NCBI GenBank assembly: GCA_038226175.1
Contig: JBBRQP010000126.1
Coordinates: 1-6,377, forward strand
Reading direction: 5' to 3'
DNA length: 6,377 nucleotides
Source: JBBRQP01 sp038226175
GTDB taxonomy: Bacteria; Cyanobacteriota; Cyanobacteriia; Gloeobacterales; Anthocerotibacteraceae
In this document: positions 5,250 through 6,377 of the stretch, piece by piece
Numbering within the stretch: position 1 is the stretch's first letter
Layout of the letters: each line of letters starts with the position of its first letter
Made by a program: the position numbers and the translations under genes
Notes under the pieces: generated by a model
The model's input: only the letters and a program-made list of their open reading frames with translations
Databases searched by the model: none
What the model was told of the DNA's origin: nothing

Positions 5250-6377
5250 GTATGCGACTCCTCAGCAAGTTGCTGAATCAGTGAAGCGATTAATCCTGTC
5301 CAACCCGTTTGATGACTCGCACCCAATCCTTTGCCCGTGTCACCGTGAAAATATTCATAGAAGAGAACGGAAGATTGCCAATAAGGATCAGATTGAAAAA
5401 TTTCTTGATCGTCGTACACAGGGCGACGACCTGACGCATCCACTTGAAAAAGAGCCAACAGACGACGGGCTAATTCGTGAGCAACTTGCTTCAGGTTCAT
5501 CTGTTGCCCAGAACCAGTCGGACACTCGACTGTAAGGCTATCACCAAAGTAATGATGAAACTTCATCAAGGACTCAATGAGCAGATAGTTGATTGGAAAC
5601 CAAATGGGGCCACGCCAGTTAGAATTGCCGCCGAATAGACCTGTCGTCGATTCTGCTGGTTCGTAGTCCACAGAATACTGATTGCCACCAAGATCGAGCA
5701 TGTATGGCTTCTCTTTATGGTACTTGGAAAGGGAACGAATTCCGTAGGGACTGAGAAACTCCTTCTCATCAAGCAAACGCTGCAAAATGCACACAAGCTT
5801 TTTTTTGTAAGCGATTGCCAAAATTCTGCGTGCGCCGACCCCAGGCGTTTCCATGCAGGCGACCTTATCTTTGAGGTCTTGACGATTACGAATAAACCAA
5901 CTCATTCGGCGCTGAAAACCGTCAAAACGATTGAGGATATCGGGTTCCAACGTTGCAACGGCAAAAAGCGGTGTTAATCCCACTGCTGACCGAATCCTCA
6001 AGGGGAATTGGCGGCCATCAGGCAGTCGCATTGCATCGTAATAAAAACCATCTTGATCGTCCCAAAGGGAAATTGATGCGGTGCCAATCCCGTCGATAGC
6101 ATTGGCAATGTAAAGGAAATGCTCAAAGAATTTACTTGCAATGTCTTCGTAGGCGAGATCGTCCTTAGCAAGTTCCAGAGCAATCTCCATCATATTGAGA
6201 GAATACATGCCCATCCAACTGGTACCATCCGCCTGATTTAAATACCCTCCAGCAGGCAGCTCCTTACTGCGATCAAATACACCAACGTTATCAAGACCAA
6301 GAAATCCACCTTGGAACACATTATTTCCATCGATATCTTTACGATTAACCCACCAGGTAAAGTTCAACATCAGCTTA
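5246..6377 (-). CDS. GH63/MGH1-like glycoside hydrolase, C-terminal part (5' end outside window)
   Basis: C-terminal 376 residues of a large (alpha/alpha)6-barrel hydrolase; the frame is still open at 6376, so the Met codon at 6370 is internal and not the start. Counting from that Met, family-like blocks are WWVNRKD (6-12), GGFLGLDNVGVFDR (21-34), QADGTSWMGMYS (46-57), LWDDQDGFYYDAMRLPDG (102-119), EFLSPYGIRSLSKYH (204-218) and NWRGPIWFPINYLLIE (251-266). Homologues I recall are roughly 850-900 residues and are labelled GH63 or MGH1-like; GH63 includes alpha-glucosidases and mannosyl-/glucosylglycerate hydrolases. The substrate cannot be set from this part, and I do not assign catalytic residues. 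The segment shows no frameshift, including across the T8 run near 5800. The gene runs directly into the channel gene by an ATGA overlap. Confidence 0.85.
   Translation of the reverse strand, partial: KLMLNFTWWVNRKDIDGNNVFQGGFLGLDNVGVFDRSKELPAGGYLNQADGTSWMGMYSLNMMEIALELAKDDLAYEDIASKFFEHFLYIANAIDGIGTASISLWDDQDGFYYDAMRLPDGRQFPLRIRSAVGLTPLFAVATLEPDILNRFDGFQRRMSWFIRNRQDLKDKVACMETPGVGARRILAIAYKKKLVCILQRLLDEKEFLSPYGIRSLSKYHKEKPYMLDLGGNQYSVDYEPAESTTGLFGGNSNWRGPIWFPINYLLIESLMKFHHYFGDSLTVECPTGSGQQMNLKQVAHELARRLLALFQVDASGRRPVYDDQEIFQSDPYWQSSVLFYEYFHGDTGKGLGASHQTGWTGLIASLIQQLAEESHT
5258..5263 (-). promoter_or_regulatory. Ribosome binding site of the channel gene within the hydrolase gene
   Basis: GAGGAG on the minus strand encodes the Glu-Glu near the hydrolase C-terminus (LAEES) and stands 8 nt before the channel ATG, an ideal spacing. 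It fixes the channel start at 5249 and supports translational coupling of the pair. Confidence 0.6.

Noticed and set aside
6368..6370. ATG at 6370 as the start of the hydrolase gene
   Set aside because: The frame continues upstream to the window edge without a stop, and the visible part contains only the family's C-terminal blocks, so this Met is internal.

Overview
The window looks like a chromosomal segment of a cyanobacterium. The main clues are a REC-LuxR response regulator whose wording recalls the cyanobacterial/plastid Ycf29 group, a CydAB quinol oxidase of the short-Q-loop cyanide-insensitive type, and a MIP channel paired with a large GH63-type hydrolase. The assignment is an inference. 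I saw no HIP1 octamer (GCGATCGC), which many cyanobacterial genomes carry at high density, so a HIP1-poor lineage is possible. I do not name a genus.

Layout. At the left edge (2-250, +) is the C-terminal end of a TnpB RNA-guided nuclease from an IS200/IS605-type element. A strong hairpin is embedded in its last codons, where the omegaRNA (reRNA) scaffold normally lies. Less than 90 bp further on is a response regulator (338-1009, +) whose phospho-acceptor Asp is replaced by Glu. A 235-bp gap and an unrecognised 112-residue protein (1245-1583, +) follow. A 205-bp convergent gap then leads to the minus-strand genes.

The minus strand carries two transcription units. The right-hand one is a GH63/MGH1-like glycoside hydrolase (5246-6377, cut by the window edge) followed by an aquaporin/glycerol-facilitator-like channel (4467-5249). 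The two are joined by an ATGA stop/start overlap. The left-hand one is cydA (2787-4223) and cydB (1789-2790), also joined by ATGA. Between the units lies a decayed insertion-sequence end (about 4230-4338) with the last 25 codons of an IS3-family-like transposase. It ends about 6 bp before the cydA start codon and contains the best promoter-like sequence I can find for cydAB.

How the genes work together. CydA and CydB form a membrane quinol:O2 oxidoreductase that can relieve over-reduction of the plastoquinone pool. The hydrolase-channel pair suggests an osmolyte or small-sugar unit, in which the enzyme hydrolyses a glycoside and the channel passes water or a small polyol product; this is inference. 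The points most worth a second look are Cys at the CydA position where E. coli has the heme b595 ligand Glu445, the Asp-to-Glu receiver, the Cys/His-rich tail and GlpF-like filter of the channel, the coupled hydrolase-channel operon, and mobile-element ends lying directly upstream of two different host genes.
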